A stretch of DNA of 64,000 nt from Solibacillus sp. FSL R7-0682. Lineage in GTDB: Bacteria; Bacillota; Bacilli; Bacillales_A; Planococcaceae. The notes below the pieces were generated by a model, which saw only the letters and a list, made by a program, of their open reading frames with translations, did not search any database and was not told the origin of the DNA. Location of the stretch: NCBI RefSeq assembly GCF_038005985.1, contig NZ_JBBOUI010000001.1, positions 3,430,001-3,494,000 of the forward strand, given 5' to 3'. This document shows positions 41,914 through 52,152 of this stretch, piece after piece (within the stretch, counting starts at the first letter, position 1; each line of letters begins with the position of its first letter). The position numbers were made by a program, and so were the translations under genes.

Positions 41914-43605
41914 CTAGCGTACTTTAAATTGTTGAATTTCATTTTGTAATTCGTTTGCGCTGGAGCTTAAAGTAATCGCTACTGCATTGATCTGTTGCAT
42001 TGTTGCAGATTGCTCCTCAACCGTCGCAGCAATCATTTCTAAGTTGTTACTTGATTCACTAGAACCATTTGCAATTTCATTTACTGAGGCTGTTACTTCT
42101 TCCGCACTTGCCGAAAGTTGTTCAGATGTTGCTGAAATTTCTTGAATTTGTGCTGTCATTAAATTAACTGCTTGAGCAATCGAAGTGAATGAGTCTCCCG
42201 CTTCTGTAATTATTTGGACACCGTCTTGTACAGACATTAAAGATTCGGAAACAGCACGTTCAACATTTTCAGTATCTGCTTTTATTTCCATCGTTAAGTT
42301 AACAATTGAGTTCGCAGAGTTTTTAGATTCCTCTGCTAGCTTTCTCACTTCATCTGCTACAACGGCAAACCCTTTTCCATGCTCACCTGCACGCGCTGCT
42401 TCTATTGCAGCATTTAATGCTAATAAATTTGTTTGATCTGTAATACCCGTAATCACTTGTGAAATATTGTTAATTTCCTCTGTTTGCTGAGCTAACTTTT
42501 GTACTAACGCATTTACTGAATTTGTAGAGGAATTGATAATATTCATTTGATTTTTTGCTTGAACAATAATGTCTCCACCATTCGTTGCAGTATGGGATGC
42601 ATCAAGAGATTTTGAATGTAGCATTTGCGTTGCCTCTGCAATACGTTGGACTCCCGCTGCCGTCTCCTCCATTGCTCGTGCACTTTCAGTTGAAGCCTGC
42701 GCTGAAACTTTTGCATTCAAAGAAGTTGTCTCAACTCGCATCGTCACTTCTTCAGTTGTAGCAGAAATTTCTTCTGTACTTGCTGAAAGTTGCTGTGCAG
42801 ATGCACTTAACTGCTCTGTATTCGATTGAATATTTTTAATTAAACCAGATAAGTTATTCTTCATTAAATTGAAGGCAACACCTAATTGACCAATCTCATC
42901 TTTCGTTTTCACATGAATATCATCCTCGGATAAGTCCCCATTTGCAATAATATTCGCTTCCCTTACAACCATTTTTAATGGGCTAATAATCATTTTTCGG
43001 ATGTATTGAATTACAACAACTGCAATAATGACACTTAATACTAATGAAATAATAGCAATAATTTTTGTTAATGTAATCGCGCCATTCGTTGCATTTTTTA
43101 TGCTTGCTAATTGTTCCTCCTGGTATGTAACAATTTGCGATGCTACATCTAAAATACCGTTATTTGCATCACGTAGTTTCGTATTAATAAAGCCATTCGC
43201 TAATCTCTCTTCTCCACGATTGTATGCATCCATCATGTCTAATGAACCATTAATAAATGCTTTATTAAATTTATGTATTTCTTCTATATAACCAACCATT
43301 ATCGTATTGTTCTTTGCTAGTTCCTCTAATTGTGCTATTTCTTCGCTTACAAGTGCTTGATACGCTTCAAAATTTTTAATACTTTCATCAGTTCCATCTA
43401 ACACAACTGCACGGGCATACAACCCTTGCATCGCCACCGTGTAACGAATTTGATCGACTGCACGAATTTGCTCAACACGATCATTTAATGCTTCATCTGT
43501 CTTACTTTCAATATTGCTCAAACTTGTAAAATTGATACCTACTGTTAACAATAGCAATGCTATCATCGAATAAAAGGCTACATTTAATTTTGCTCCAACA
43601 CTCAT
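41914..43605 (-). CDS. Methyl-accepting chemotaxis protein
   Basis: 563-residue transducer. It has an N-terminal membrane anchor (about 10-30) and an extracellular four-helix-bundle sensor (about 35-185). A second membrane span ([22 protein letters not shown]) and a HAMP domain ([24 protein letters not shown]) follow. The signalling domain carries the conserved hairpin [37 protein letters not shown] (read in parts). The ligand is unknown. A single gene with no chemotaxis partners nearby; it feeds CheA-CheY elsewhere. Confidence 0.95.
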   Translation of the reverse strand: MSVGAKLNVAFYSMIALLLLTVGINFTSLSNIESKTDEALNDRVEQIRAVDQIRYTVAMQGLYARAVVLDGTDESIKNFEAYQALVSEEIAQLEELAKNNTIMVGYIEEIHKFNKAFINGSLDMMDAYNRGEERLANGFINTKLRDANNGILDVASQIVTYQEEQLASIKNATNGAITLTKIIAIISLVLSVIIAVVVIQYIRKMIISPLKMVVREANIIANGDLSEDDIHVKTKDEIGQLGVAFNLMKNNLSGLIKNIQSNTEQLSASAQQLSASTEEISATTEEVTMRVETTSLNAKVSAQASTESARAMEETAAGVQRIAEATQMLHSKSLDASHTATNGGDIIVQAKNQMNIINSSTNSVNALVQKLAQQTEEINNISQVITGITDQTNLLALNAAIEAARAGEHGKGFAVVADEVRKLAEESKNSANSIVNLTMEIKADTENVERAVSESLMSVQDGVQIITEAGDSFTSIAQAVNLMTAQIQEISATSEQLSASAEEVTASVNEIANGSSESSNNLEMIAATVEEQSATMQQINAVAITLSSSANELQNEIQQFKVR

Positions 43606-43634
43606 TTTATTACTTCCTTTCTTTAATTCTATTT

Positions 43635-44834
43635 TTAAGTTGATTTCGTTGCTTCTTCAGAATATTGCTCCAAATATTGCACTGTAGCTGTACCTAATAG
43701 TTGTGCAGCGATTAACATCGCTCGCTCATCGAAATTAAATTTTGCGTGATGATGTGGATAAACTTGTTCCCATTCAGGATTTTTAGCTCCTGTAAAGAAA
43801 AATGTTCCAGGAACATGTTGCATGTAGTAGCCGAAATCTTCACCTATCATAAATGGTGAGCAAACTGTCACTTTTTCTACAGATTGGATTTGCTCAGCGA
43901 TTTGTGCAACAAATTGTGTATCCTTGTCATGGTTTATAACTGGCGGATAGCCATCAAAATAAGCAAAATCATAAGTTGCATGCATCCCTAAACATGTTGC
44001 GTTTAATAACGTTTCAATTTCTTCTTTTACTTGCAGACGAACTTGTTCATCAAATGCACGTACCGTTCCTTGAATTTTCACCGTATCTGCAATAACATTG
44101 AACGGATTAATTGCTTCAAAATGCCCTACTGTAACTACTGCTGATTGCAGTGGCGCTACTCTTCTTGATACAAGTGTCTGTAGCTGTGTGACAAAATGAG
44201 CACCTACGACAATGGCATCTACTGAATGCTGTGGTTCTGCACCGTGACCACCTTTTCCTTGAATGACAATTTCAAAACGATCTGCTGCAGCCATAATGGC
44301 CCCTTCTCGTACAAGTACTTCTCCAAGTGGTGTAGGTGCCCATAAATGCGTACCAAAAATAACATCAACTCCATCTAAGCAACCATCCTCAATCATTGCT
44401 TTAGCTCCACCTGGCGCAAGCTCCTCTGCATGCTGATGGATAAATACAATATTGCCTGTTACCTCTTCACGCATTTCCGCTAGTACTTTTGCAAGAACCA
44501 ATAAAGTAGCTGTATGCCCATCATGACCGCACGCATGCATAATGCCATCATTTTTTGATTTATAGGGCACATCATTAAGCTCTTGAATGGCTAATCCGTC
44601 AAAATCTGCACGTAATGCAACCGTTTTGCCTGGCTTTGCACCACGTAATGTTGCAACAACACCTCGGCCACCAACCTGTTCTTGTACCTCTAATCCAAGC
44701 TCTCGATGAAACTTTGCAATATACGCAGGTGTAAGTACCTCTTCATGAGATAGTTCTGGGTACTCATGTAAATAACGGCGAATCACTACCATTTCCTCGA
44801 AACTTTGGTGTAATTTTGTTAATAATTGGTCCAT
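43635..44834 (-). CDS. M20-family amidohydrolase
   Basis: 399-residue metallopeptidase-type hydrolase of the hippurate/N-acyl-amino-acid hydrolase branch. Metal and catalytic residues are in [42 protein letters not shown] and [14 protein letters not shown]. The C-terminal block has [25 protein letters not shown] and [15 protein letters not shown]. The dimerisation domain (about 180-290) has [22 protein letters not shown]. The exact substrate is not decidable; such enzymes deacylate amino-acid conjugates. Confidence 0.9.
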   Translation of the reverse strand: MDQLLTKLHQSFEEMVVIRRYLHEYPELSHEEVLTPAYIAKFHRELGLEVQEQVGGRGVVATLRGAKPGKTVALRADFDGLAIQELNDVPYKSKNDGIMHACGHDGHTATLLVLAKVLAEMREEVTGNIVFIHQHAEELAPGGAKAMIEDGCLDGVDVIFGTHLWAPTPLGEVLVREGAIMAAADRFEIVIQGKGGHGAEPQHSVDAIVVGAHFVTQLQTLVSRRVAPLQSAVVTVGHFEAINPFNVIADTVKIQGTVRAFDEQVRLQVKEEIETLLNATCLGMHATYDFAYFDGYPPVINHDKDTQFVAQIAEQIQSVEKVTVCSPFMIGEDFGYYMQHVPGTFFFTGAKNPEWEQVYPHHHAKFNFDERAMLIAAQLLGTATVQYLEQYSEEATKST

Positions 44835-44978
44835 TTGATTCCCACCTTCACTAGATTACTTTATAACTATACAATAAATTTTGATAATTTAGAAAAAAGT
44901 TTTGCTTTTTTTTGAAAATTCTATTTAAAGAATCAAAAAAACATATACTTCAAAAGAAAATATATGTTTCTTTACTAT

Positions 44979-45356
44979 TTATGCTTTTTTAATCGCTGTT
45001 AAAATAATCATCGTCCAACCTATTAAAAATAGAACCCCACCGATTGGAGTAATTGCGCCTAATACGCCAATTCCTGTTAACGCTAAAACTATTAAGCTTC
45101 CTGAAAAGAAGACTATCCCGACATTAAAGCAAATCATGGCAATTTTTAATTGCTTAACTTCTCCGAAAATCGCTTTTGACATTAAAATACCTACTAAAAT
45201 AATCGCTACTGCATGGAACATTTGATATTGAATCGCAGTATCCCAAATAGTTGCACTATAATCATCTAATACGTCTTCCAATGCATGTGCTGCAAATGCA
45301 CCAAGTGCTACTGCTAGAAAGCCTTGTATAGCACCAGAAATAATTGAACTCTTCAC
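44979..45356 (-). CDS. ywdK: DUF423 membrane protein YwdK
   Basis: 125-residue protein with four hydrophobic spans, typical of DUF423: SGAIQGFLAVALGAFAAHALED, TAIQYQMFHAVAIILVGIL, CFNVGIVFFSGSLIVLALTGI and TPIGGVLFLIGWTMI. GTG start with GAGGG 7 nt upstream. Function unknown; neighbour of gerQ-ung genes in B. subtilis too. Confidence 0.9.
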   Translation of the reverse strand: MKSSIISGAIQGFLAVALGAFAAHALEDVLDDYSATIWDTAIQYQMFHAVAIILVGILMSKAIFGEVKQLKIAMICFNVGIVFFSGSLIVLALTGIGVLGAITPIGGVLFLIGWTMIILTAIKKA

Positions 45357-45377
45357 TTGTTATCCCTCACTTTATTG

Positions 45378-45668
45378 TTAAAAATCAAATAACGATTCCC
45401 CATTGGCATCGTCTTCATCAAGCTTTTGCGACGAATTTAATAAAGGCTGTGCAAATGTTGAAGCAATTACTGAATTTGAATTAACAACATTCATCGCACC
45501 AGTTATTACTTGAGATTTTGTTGCTTGTGTATTCTTTTGAACTAAAACAACATCACATAAAGCCCGAATTGCAGTAAGCTGTTCACGAACATATTGCTCA
45601 TTTGTAGACTTGCTTGCTTCTATTGCAAGCTTTTCAATTTGCTCAACGATTGTATTGTATGTAATCAC
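45378..45668 (-). CDS. ywdI: YwdI family protein
   Basis: 96-residue Bacillales-specific protein (DUF5327): ITYNTIVEQIEKLAIEASKSTNEQYVREQLTAIRALCDVVL followed by a polar, probably disordered end. GTG start in a GTGA overlap with the upstream cysteine-rich gene, 7 nt after GGGAGGGG. Function unknown. Confidence 0.82.
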   Translation of the reverse strand: MITYNTIVEQIEKLAIEASKSTNEQYVREQLTAIRALCDVVLVQKNTQATKSQVITGAMNVVNSNSVIASTFAQPLLNSSQKLDEDDANGESLFDF

Positions 45669-45841
45669 CTTTGCCCCTCCCTATTTTTTTGCACGAATTT
45701 TAAGCAATCCATACCAGAAGATTGTTTTACTACAACAGATGGCAGCTGCTTTGTTTTAAAGCCATATGCTGAGCATCCACGAGGATTATGTTGATCCCAA
45801 GTGACTCGGAAGTATTGACATTTAAAGCAATCTACATTCAT
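45665..45841 (-). CDS. Small cysteine-containing protein, 58 aa
   Basis: MNVDCFKCQYFRVTWDQHNPRGCSAYGFKTKQLPSVVV then SSGMDCLKF (read in parts). It has four cysteines in a CxxC...C...C arrangement that could bind a metal. The start is ATG 45841, 7 nt after GAGGGAG. It is found between ung and ywdI; I know no function. Ends in a GTGA overlap with ywdI, so the pair is probably co-translated. Confidence 0.75.
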   Translation of the reverse strand: MNVDCFKCQYFRVTWDQHNPRGCSAYGFKTKQLPSVVVKQSSGMDCLKFVQKNREGQR

Positions 45842-45954
45842 CAGCTGCTCCCTCTCTTTCAATAATCACTTTACCATGCTTTATACAAAAAGTTTAGCCT
45901 GTTTACTTAACCAATTATGCTTTGGCTTATCTCAGTTCAGATTCATTTTCTTCT

Positions 45955-46659
45955 TTATAATAGTAGTTCACTTTTACTGTAAGATGGTAAACACCAATCG
46001 ATTGGTATTTCACCAAATGACATCAATGCGTCATTTACCTTTGAATAAGGTTTACTTCCAAAAAAGCCTCGATAGGCACTTAACGGACTCGGATGAGGTG
46101 CTTCTATAATGATATGTGCATTATTATAGCGTTTGATGATTGAACGCTTACTTTGTGCTGGTTTTCCCCATAATAAAAAGACAACTGGCTTTTCGCGCTT
46201 TGCTAAAATTTCTATAATGACATCGGTAAATTGCTCCCAGCCTTGTCCCTTATGAGAATTGGCTTCCCCAGCACGTACCGTTAATACGGTATTTAGTAGA
46301 AGAACACCTTGTTTTGCCCAATGTGTTAAATCGCCATCCTCTGGTATGGCACAACCAATATCCTCTTGTAATTCCTTCATCATATTTTTTAAGCTTGGCG
46401 GTAATTTTTGCCCAGCCAAAACAGAAAAGCTTAGTCCGTGCGCTTGATTTGGTCCATGATATGGATCTTGCCCTAACAACACGACCTTCACATCATCATA
46501 ATTCGTTAATTGCAATGCATGTAAAATATGTTCCCGTTTTGGATAGATTGTCTCTGTGTTATATTGATCGTTTAAATAATGCTGCAATTTTTCATAATAA
46601 GCATATGTTGTTTGTTGTCTTAATAAGTCATTCCAACGATTTGTTATCATTTCAATCAT
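45955..46659 (-). CDS. ung: Uracil-DNA glycosylase
   Basis: 234-residue family 1 UDG that removes uracil from DNA. Motif A GQDPYHGPNQAHGLSFSV carries the catalytic Asp. VFLLWGKPAQSKR follows, then motif B HPSPLSAYRGFFGSKPYSKVND with the catalytic His. GAGAGGTG precedes ATG 46659. First gene of a short minus-strand cluster with the small cysteine protein, ywdI and ywdK. Confidence 0.96.
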   Translation of the reverse strand: MIEMITNRWNDLLRQQTTYAYYEKLQHYLNDQYNTETIYPKREHILHALQLTNYDDVKVVLLGQDPYHGPNQAHGLSFSVLAGQKLPPSLKNMMKELQEDIGCAIPEDGDLTHWAKQGVLLLNTVLTVRAGEANSHKGQGWEQFTDVIIEILAKREKPVVFLLWGKPAQSKRSIIKRYNNAHIIIEAPHPSPLSAYRGFFGSKPYSKVNDALMSFGEIPIDWCLPSYSKSELLL

Positions 46660-46847
46660 ATTTTCACCTCTCTACAAACGTAGACAAATTTCCCGGGAAA
46701 TTCAAGTGTAAAGTAAGGTATCAACTAGTCCTGGAATCGAATCTGACCATACAGAATTTTTATTTTGTGACTATTTTTATATAGTCAGTAACACGCTATA
46801 CTAAACAAAACTATTATTCGAATTTTCACTTTAAGGAGAAATGCTTT

Positions 46848-47696
46848 ATGACATTAAAAAAGACATTAACGATTGCTGGTTCTGATACATCTGCTGGTGC
46901 TGGAATGCAAGCAGATTTAAAAGCTTTTCAAGAGCATGGAACATATGGGATGGTCGCGTTAACTGTTGTTGTAACAATGGATCCGAAAAATTGGAGCCAT
47001 AGTGTAACACCATTACCAACTGAGCTTTTACAAAAACAAATTGACACAGCCCTTTCTACAGGTGTAGATGCGATTAAAACAGGAATGCTGTCGACTGAGG
47101 AAATTATTAAAATTGCATCTGACGCTATTCAAAAGTCAGGTACGGACAAAGTAGTAATTGATCCGGTTATGATTTGTAAAGGGGACGATGAAGTATTAAA
47201 CCCTGGTAATACAACTGCTATGGTGGATTATTTACTCCCTTACGCAACGGTGGTAACACCAAATTTATTCGAAGCTGGGCAACTTGCCGGAACAGGTACA
47301 CCCAAAACAATTGAAGAAATGCAATTTGCCGCAAAAAAAATTCATGCATTAGGCGCGAAAAATGTTGTCATTAAAGGTGGTAAAGCACTAGCGCATGATA
47401 AAGCAGTAGATTTATTCTTTGACGGTGAACAATTTAAATTATTAGCTACTGAAAAAGTAGCTTCTACGTATAATCACGGTGCTGGCTGTACATTTGCCGC
47501 TAGTGTTTGTGCCAACTTAGCAAATGGGCTTTCAGTTGAAGAAGCAGTTATTGAAGCAAAAGAGTTTGTTTCAGCTGCTATTAAACACGGCTGGGCATTA
47601 AATGACCATGTCGGCCCTGTCATGCACGGTGCCAAACCTCGATTTGGTGCTCCAGAAGTAACTGTGACAACCCTTCCTAATCATGTAAACGCATAA
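46848..47696 (+). CDS. pdxK: Pyridoxine kinase (ThiD-like ribokinase family)
   Basis: 282-residue kinase related to HMP kinase ThiD. N-terminal TIAGSDTSAGAGMQADLKAFQEHGTYGMVALTVVV, then DPVMICKGDDEVLNP, VTPNLFEAGQLAGTG, NVVIKGGKAL and the catalytic loop YNHGAGCTFAASVCANLANG. The NHGAGCTF loop and sequence around GMVALTVVVTMDPKNW match B. subtilis PdxK (YwdB) better than ThiD, so phosphorylation of pyridoxine/pyridoxal is expected. Genomic setting next to ung agrees. Confidence 0.88.
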   Translation: MTLKKTLTIAGSDTSAGAGMQADLKAFQEHGTYGMVALTVVVTMDPKNWSHSVTPLPTELLQKQIDTALSTGVDAIKTGMLSTEEIIKIASDAIQKSGTDKVVIDPVMICKGDDEVLNPGNTTAMVDYLLPYATVVTPNLFEAGQLAGTGTPKTIEEMQFAAKKIHALGAKNVVIKGGKALAHDKAVDLFFDGEQFKLLATEKVASTYNHGAGCTFAASVCANLANGLSVEEAVIEAKEFVSAAIKHGWALNDHVGPVMHGAKPRFGAPEVTVTTLPNHVNA

Positions 47697-47806
47697 ATTT
47701 TTTGCCTGTCACACAAGAAATATTCATCTTGTGTGACTTTTTCTTTTCATCCTTTGACAAGTTTTACTATACTTATTATTAATATGATTCGAAAGGAGAA
47801 TTAGAG

Positions 47807-48157
47807 ATGAAGGAAGTTAATACTCAAGTGCTCCAAGAATTACTGAATTCTTTTGCAAACAAAGACGTCTATATTCATCTAGAAACTACAAACGGTTCTT
47901 ATGCAACTCATTATAATGAGCAATTTTTCAATGCAGGTGCATTTATTCGGAATGTCAAATTACGCTATGAATTAGGAAAGGTCGTTGGTGATGCACCTCA
48001 CCGTGTCGGATTAAAGATGGAACACGGCTGGGTGTATGCACAGGGCATTACGCATTTTGAATTAGACGATCAAGGTCGACTATTAATGGCCGGCTTAGAC
48101 TTTACAGGAAAGCTTGCGGTCGCACTTGAAATTAGTGAAGCACCGTTTGCTTATTAA
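47807..48157 (+). CDS. yojF: YojF family protein
   Basis: 116-residue DUF1806 protein: VYIHLETTNGSYATHYNEQFFNAGAFIRNVKLRYELGKVVGDAPHRVGLKMEHGWVYAQGITHFELDDQGRLLMAGLDFTGKLAVALEIS (read in parts). It always precedes bshB2 in bacilli, and the two genes are 13 bp apart here. Likely an accessory to bacillithiol synthesis, role unproven. Confidence 0.9.
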   Translation: MKEVNTQVLQELLNSFANKDVYIHLETTNGSYATHYNEQFFNAGAFIRNVKLRYELGKVVGDAPHRVGLKMEHGWVYAQGITHFELDDQGRLLMAGLDFTGKLAVALEISEAPFAY

Positions 48158-48170
48158 GGAGGACGAGAAA

Positions 48171-48848
48171 ATGACTTTACAAGAAGAACGCCACGTTTTA
48201 GTTGTTTACCCTCATCCAGATGATGAAGCTTTTTCTGTTGCGGGTACTTTACGTATGTACCACAATATGGGCGTGCCTATTACATATGCTTGCTTAACAT
48301 TAGGTGAGATGGGACGTAATTTAGGAAATCCCCCATTTGCAACCCGCGAATCTTTACCAGAAATTCGACGTAAGGAGCTTATTGCTGCCTGTGAAGCAAT
48401 GGGAATTGAGGATTTACGTATGATGGGCTTACGTGACAAAACGATTGAATTTGAAGATGATGAAAAAATGGTACAGCTCGTGACAGACTTAATTAATGAA
48501 CTAAATCCGTCATTAATTTTTACATTCCTTCCTGGCTTTGCTGTCCACCCAGATCATGAAGCAACTGGGCGTGCGGTTGTCGAAGCAGTCCGCAGAATTG
48601 ACAAAGAAAAGCGCCCACGCATTTTAGCTTGCGCCTTTGCAAATGATACAGTTGAAAAAAATGGTGAACCCCATCTAACTATTGATATTCGTGCGGTAAA
48701 AAATGACAAAGTCAAAGCACTTCAAGCCCATGCTTCGCAAACTGCCTGGATGATGGCCGAAACTGCAAAACGTATTGATGACGGTGAAACTTTAACTGAT
48801 AGTTGGTTAAACGTCGAGAAATTTTACAATATTACGTTCAATGACTAA
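48171..48848 (+). CDS. bshB2: Bacillithiol biosynthesis deacetylase BshB2
   Basis: 225-residue zinc deacetylase of the LmbE/PIG-L family: zinc motif HPDDEAFSVAGTL near the N-terminus and HPDHEATGRAVVEAV. It removes acetyl from GlcNAc-malate (and possibly bacillithiol conjugates). AGGAGG precedes ATG 48171 by 8 nt; a longer reading starting within yojF is unlikely. Co-transcribed with yojF; terminator at 48872-48908. Confidence 0.92.
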   Translation: MTLQEERHVLVVYPHPDDEAFSVAGTLRMYHNMGVPITYACLTLGEMGRNLGNPPFATRESLPEIRRKELIAACEAMGIEDLRMMGLRDKTIEFEDDEKMVQLVTDLINELNPSLIFTFLPGFAVHPDHEATGRAVVEAVRRIDKEKRPRILACAFANDTVEKNGEPHLTIDIRAVKNDKVKALQAHASQTAWMMAETAKRIDDGETLTDSWLNVEKFYNITFND

Positions 48849-48871
48849 TTGAATATTTATTATTTATGAGA

Positions 48872-48908
48872 GATTATTGACGTTTACTTTCCGTCAATAA
48901 TCCTTTTT
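48872..48908 (+). terminator. Terminator of yojF-bshB2
   Basis: Stem GATTATTGACG / CGTCAATAATC followed by CTTTTTT. Confidence 0.85.
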
Positions 48909-49132
48909 TATGCAATACAATTCACTGTATTTTCATTCGCTATTATTGACTGAAAATCTTCAGAAATTCAAACTAAAATAGCATTCCTTCTATTATATTT
49001 TTCTACTTTATTCATTTTCTATTCATACAAAAAAATTGAAAAATTAGTCTTTAATTAAAATAGTAGACAACTGAATAATCTTCGTTTTATAGTGTATAAA
49101 TATTCAAGAAAACGATAATGAGGTTACGATAG

Positions 49133-50485
49133 ATGAAAACAAAATTTTCTTTATACACATGGTCCCTCTTCCTTATACTTTCTGCTTTAGGAGTATTTTT
49201 ATTTATTACTCCAGTTAGTACAGAAAATGGAATGAAGGTACCTATCGCCATTCTTGCTAACATGCTTGCAGGAAAAGTGGAACCAATTATTCATTGGTTC
49301 GCGTTTATTACTTTTATTATTGCAGCGGTTGGGTCTGTCGTGTTGCAATTCGTACCACAAAAAGGCCCACGTACATTAATTGATTCATTATTCCGTGTCA
49401 ATTGGTTCTGGACAACGATGCGCGTACTTGCAGTCATTTTTGCTGGTATGTATATTTTCCAAGTTGGACCAGAGAGCTTAACGAGTGACGTTACAACGGG
49501 TGTACTAATTGATCCTTCTGCGGGTTTAGTGACATTTATGTTTGTCTTGTTCCTTTTTGCTGGATTACTTTTACCATTATTAACAGACTTCGGTTTACTT
49601 GAATTTTTTGGTTCAATGATGGTAAAAATTATGCGTCCAATCTTTAAAATCCCAGGCCGTTCTGCCATTGACTGTTTAGCATCTTGGGTTGGTGATGGTA
49701 CGATTGGCGTTCTATTAACAAGTAAGCAGTACGAAGAAAAAAGCTATACTGGCCGTGAAGCTGCAACGATTGCGACAACATTCTCGGTCGTTTCAATTAC
49801 GTTCTGCTTAGTAGTTGTTGAAACAATCCGTATTGAAGATTACTTCCTTGAGTTTTATGCATCTGTCATTTTCACAGGTATATTATTAGCAGTCATTATG
49901 CCACGTATTTATCCATTAAAGCACAAAGCCGATACATTAATCGATGGTTCAACAGCGCCTGAAAATCGTGAAGAAGTTCAAGAAGGCTTTAACGTCTTTT
50001 CTTTTGGACTACACAACGCTTTAACAAAAGCTGACGCCAACCGTAATTTAGGGAAAATGGTCAGCAATGGCTTTAAAAATGTTCTAGAAATGTGGTTTGC
50101 TGTTACACCTATCATTATGGCTTTCGGGACGATTGCTTTAGTGCTTGCTGAATTTACAAGCTTCTTCCGTATTTTAGGAATGCCATTTGAGCCAATTTTG
50201 GCACTTCTTCAAATTCCTGAAGCGGGTGAAGCAGCCCAAACTATGATCGTTGGATTCGCCGACATGCTACTCCCTTCAATTCTAGGATCTGGCATTGAAT
50301 CAGAATTAACACGTTTCTTCATTGCAACGGTTTCTGTTACTCAGTTAATTTACATGTCAGAAGTCGGTGGATTAATTCTTGGTACGAAACTTCCTTTAAA
50401 AATATGGGATCTATTTGCCATTTTCTTAATCCGTACAATCATTTCAATTCCAGTAGTCGCGTTAATTGCGCACTTAATCTTTTAA
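49133..50485 (+). CDS. yjiH: YjiH family membrane transporter (GATE domain)
   Basis: 450-residue polytopic protein with about nine hydrophobic spans and two nucleoside-recognition (GATE) repeats: LLPLLTDFGLLEFFGSMMVKIMRPIFKIPGRSAIDCLASWVGDGTIGVLLTSKQYEE (read in parts) and the C-terminal VGFADMLLPSILGSGIESELTRFFIATVSVTQLIYMSEVGGLIL. The substrate is unknown. The ribosome-binding site is weak. Terminator follows at 50497. Confidence 0.85.
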   Translation: MKTKFSLYTWSLFLILSALGVFLFITPVSTENGMKVPIAILANMLAGKVEPIIHWFAFITFIIAAVGSVVLQFVPQKGPRTLIDSLFRVNWFWTTMRVLAVIFAGMYIFQVGPESLTSDVTTGVLIDPSAGLVTFMFVLFLFAGLLLPLLTDFGLLEFFGSMMVKIMRPIFKIPGRSAIDCLASWVGDGTIGVLLTSKQYEEKSYTGREAATIATTFSVVSITFCLVVVETIRIEDYFLEFYASVIFTGILLAVIMPRIYPLKHKADTLIDGSTAPENREEVQEGFNVFSFGLHNALTKADANRNLGKMVSNGFKNVLEMWFAVTPIIMAFGTIALVLAEFTSFFRILGMPFEPILALLQIPEAGEAAQTMIVGFADMLLPSILGSGIESELTRFFIATVSVTQLIYMSEVGGLILGTKLPLKIWDLFAIFLIRTIISIPVVALIAHLIF

Positions 50486-50496
50486 CTTAATGTAAG

Positions 50497-50537
50497 CTCT
50501 CCGTTCCCTTTTCTTAAGGAAACGGAGAGTTTTTTTG
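50497..50537 (+). terminator. Terminator of yjiH
   Basis: Stem CTCTCCGTTCCCTT / AAGGAAACGGAGAG then TTTTTTT. Confidence 0.9.
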
Positions 50538-50670
50538 TTACTTTTTACTATCTGAAATCGGTTTCATGTTGACAATTCAACGAACTTTCATAATTTACTG
50601 AATTTTTACAACATTAAGAGGTGTTTTTATGGTAAACTAGTTTAATCTTTTGATAGACGACGGAGGTTAC

Positions 50671-51939
50671 ATGGAGATGGAAGTTGCACAACCGAAAACA
50701 ATCGCGGTGGAAAACATTTTAATCGCCCACCATTTTTTAAAAGACGTGGTCGTTCATACACCGCTTCAATTAAATGATTATTTATCGGAAAAATATGGCG
50801 CAAAAATTTATTTTAAACGCGAGGATTTACAACACGTTCGTTCATTTAAATTACGTGGTGCCTATTATAAAATCAAAAAAATCGAGGAGCAAGCACGTGC
50901 ATCAGGTGTTGTTTGTGCAAGTGCTGGCAACCATGCACAAGGTGTCGCATATGCGTGTGCGAAGCTAGAAATCCAAGCAACAATTTTCATGCCTAAAACG
51001 ACACCAAAACAAAAAATCGATCAAGTGCGTATGTTTGGACGTAACTTTGTCGAAATTCAACTCGCTGGGGATACGTTTGATGACTCAGCAGCAAGTGCGC
51101 TTGACTATTGCGAGGCAGAAAACCGTATCTTCATTCACCCATTTGATGACTATGATGTCATGGCTGGTCAAGGAACGGTAGCAGTAGAAATTATGAATGA
51201 TATTGAAGAGCCAATTGATTATGTATTCGGTAGTATTGGTGGCGGCGGTTTAATGTCTGGTGTTTCGGCATATATCAAAAATTTATCGCCTACAAGTCAA
51301 GTAATCGGTGTTGAACCAGCCGGTGCATCGAGTATGAAATCAGCCTTTAACAATGATGGCCCTATCGCGCTCGATTGGATTGATAAATTTGTCGACGGTG
51401 CTGCTGTAAAATGTGTCGGCCAAGATACGTATCAAGTTTGTCGGAATTATTTAGATGAAATTGTGACAGTACCAGAAGGTAAGGTATGCACAACCATTTT
51501 AGATTTATATAATAAGCATGCCATTATTGCAGAGCCTGCCGGAGCTTTGTCAGTCGCAGCTTTAGATTTTTACGCGGAGCAAATTCGCGGGAAATCTGTC
51601 GTCATCATTATTTCTGGTGGGAATAACGACATCGGACGTATGCAAGAAATAAAAGAACGGTCTCTTATTTATGAAGGCTTGCTACACTACTTCATCGTCA
51701 GCTTCCCACAACGTTCTGGTGCACTACGACAATTTTTAACATCGGTACTTGGACCAAACGATGACATTACAACCTTTGAATATACAAAGAAAAACAATAA
51801 AGAAAGTGGTCCAGCATTAGTTGGCATCGAAATCGGCCACCGAGATGATCGCGCAGGCTTGCTAGAACGTATGCGAGCAAATGGTTTTGAATATAAAGAA
51901 GTGAATAAAGATAGTACGCTGTTTGCATTATTAGTGTAA
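50671..51939 (+). CDS. ilvA: Threonine dehydratase (biosynthetic)
   Basis: About 422-residue PLP enzyme making 2-oxobutanoate for isoleucine. PLP lysine in HVRSFKLRGAYYKIKK, substrate loop SAGNHAQGVAYAC, glycine-rich phosphate loop GSIGGGGLMSGVS and SGGNND. The C-terminal single ACT-like regulatory domain has YFIVSFPQRSGALRQFLTSVLGPNDDITTFEYTKK, giving feedback by isoleucine. Two ATGs (50671, 50677) follow GGAGG at 4 and 10 nt; the second has better spacing. No leader attenuator seen. Confidence 0.94.
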   Translation: MEMEVAQPKTIAVENILIAHHFLKDVVVHTPLQLNDYLSEKYGAKIYFKREDLQHVRSFKLRGAYYKIKKIEEQARASGVVCASAGNHAQGVAYACAKLEIQATIFMPKTTPKQKIDQVRMFGRNFVEIQLAGDTFDDSAASALDYCEAENRIFIHPFDDYDVMAGQGTVAVEIMNDIEEPIDYVFGSIGGGGLMSGVSAYIKNLSPTSQVIGVEPAGASSMKSAFNNDGPIALDWIDKFVDGAAVKCVGQDTYQVCRNYLDEIVTVPEGKVCTTILDLYNKHAIIAEPAGALSVAALDFYAEQIRGKSVVIIISGGNNDIGRMQEIKERSLIYEGLLHYFIVSFPQRSGALRQFLTSVLGPNDDITTFEYTKKNNKESGPALVGIEIGHRDDRAGLLERMRANGFEYKEVNKDSTLFALLV

Positions 51940-52104
51940 AGTATTGATCTACTCCCTTCAATGATAGGTAATACTCGATTAATGATTCATATTATTGTTT
52001 TGTACTTTAAAGAATTAAATCACAACCTTACCCCTTATCCCTGCATGATTCCCTTGCTCACTCAAAACACATTACTCTACTAAAAATCATCCTCACACTC
52101 TCAA

Positions 52105-52144
52105 AAAAAGACTTTGCAAGCAACAACTCTTGCAAAGTCTTTCC
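52105..52144. terminator. Bidirectional terminator between ilvA and the ABC operon
   Basis: Stem AAAGACTTTGCAAG / CTTGCAAAGTCTTT between convergent genes. Confidence 0.85.
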
Positions 52145-52152
52145 ATAATTAT

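Noticed and set aside
41914-43605. Low-complexity repeats in the MCP gene
   Set aside because: They are the normal heptad-based coiled-coil pattern of chemoreceptor signalling domains.
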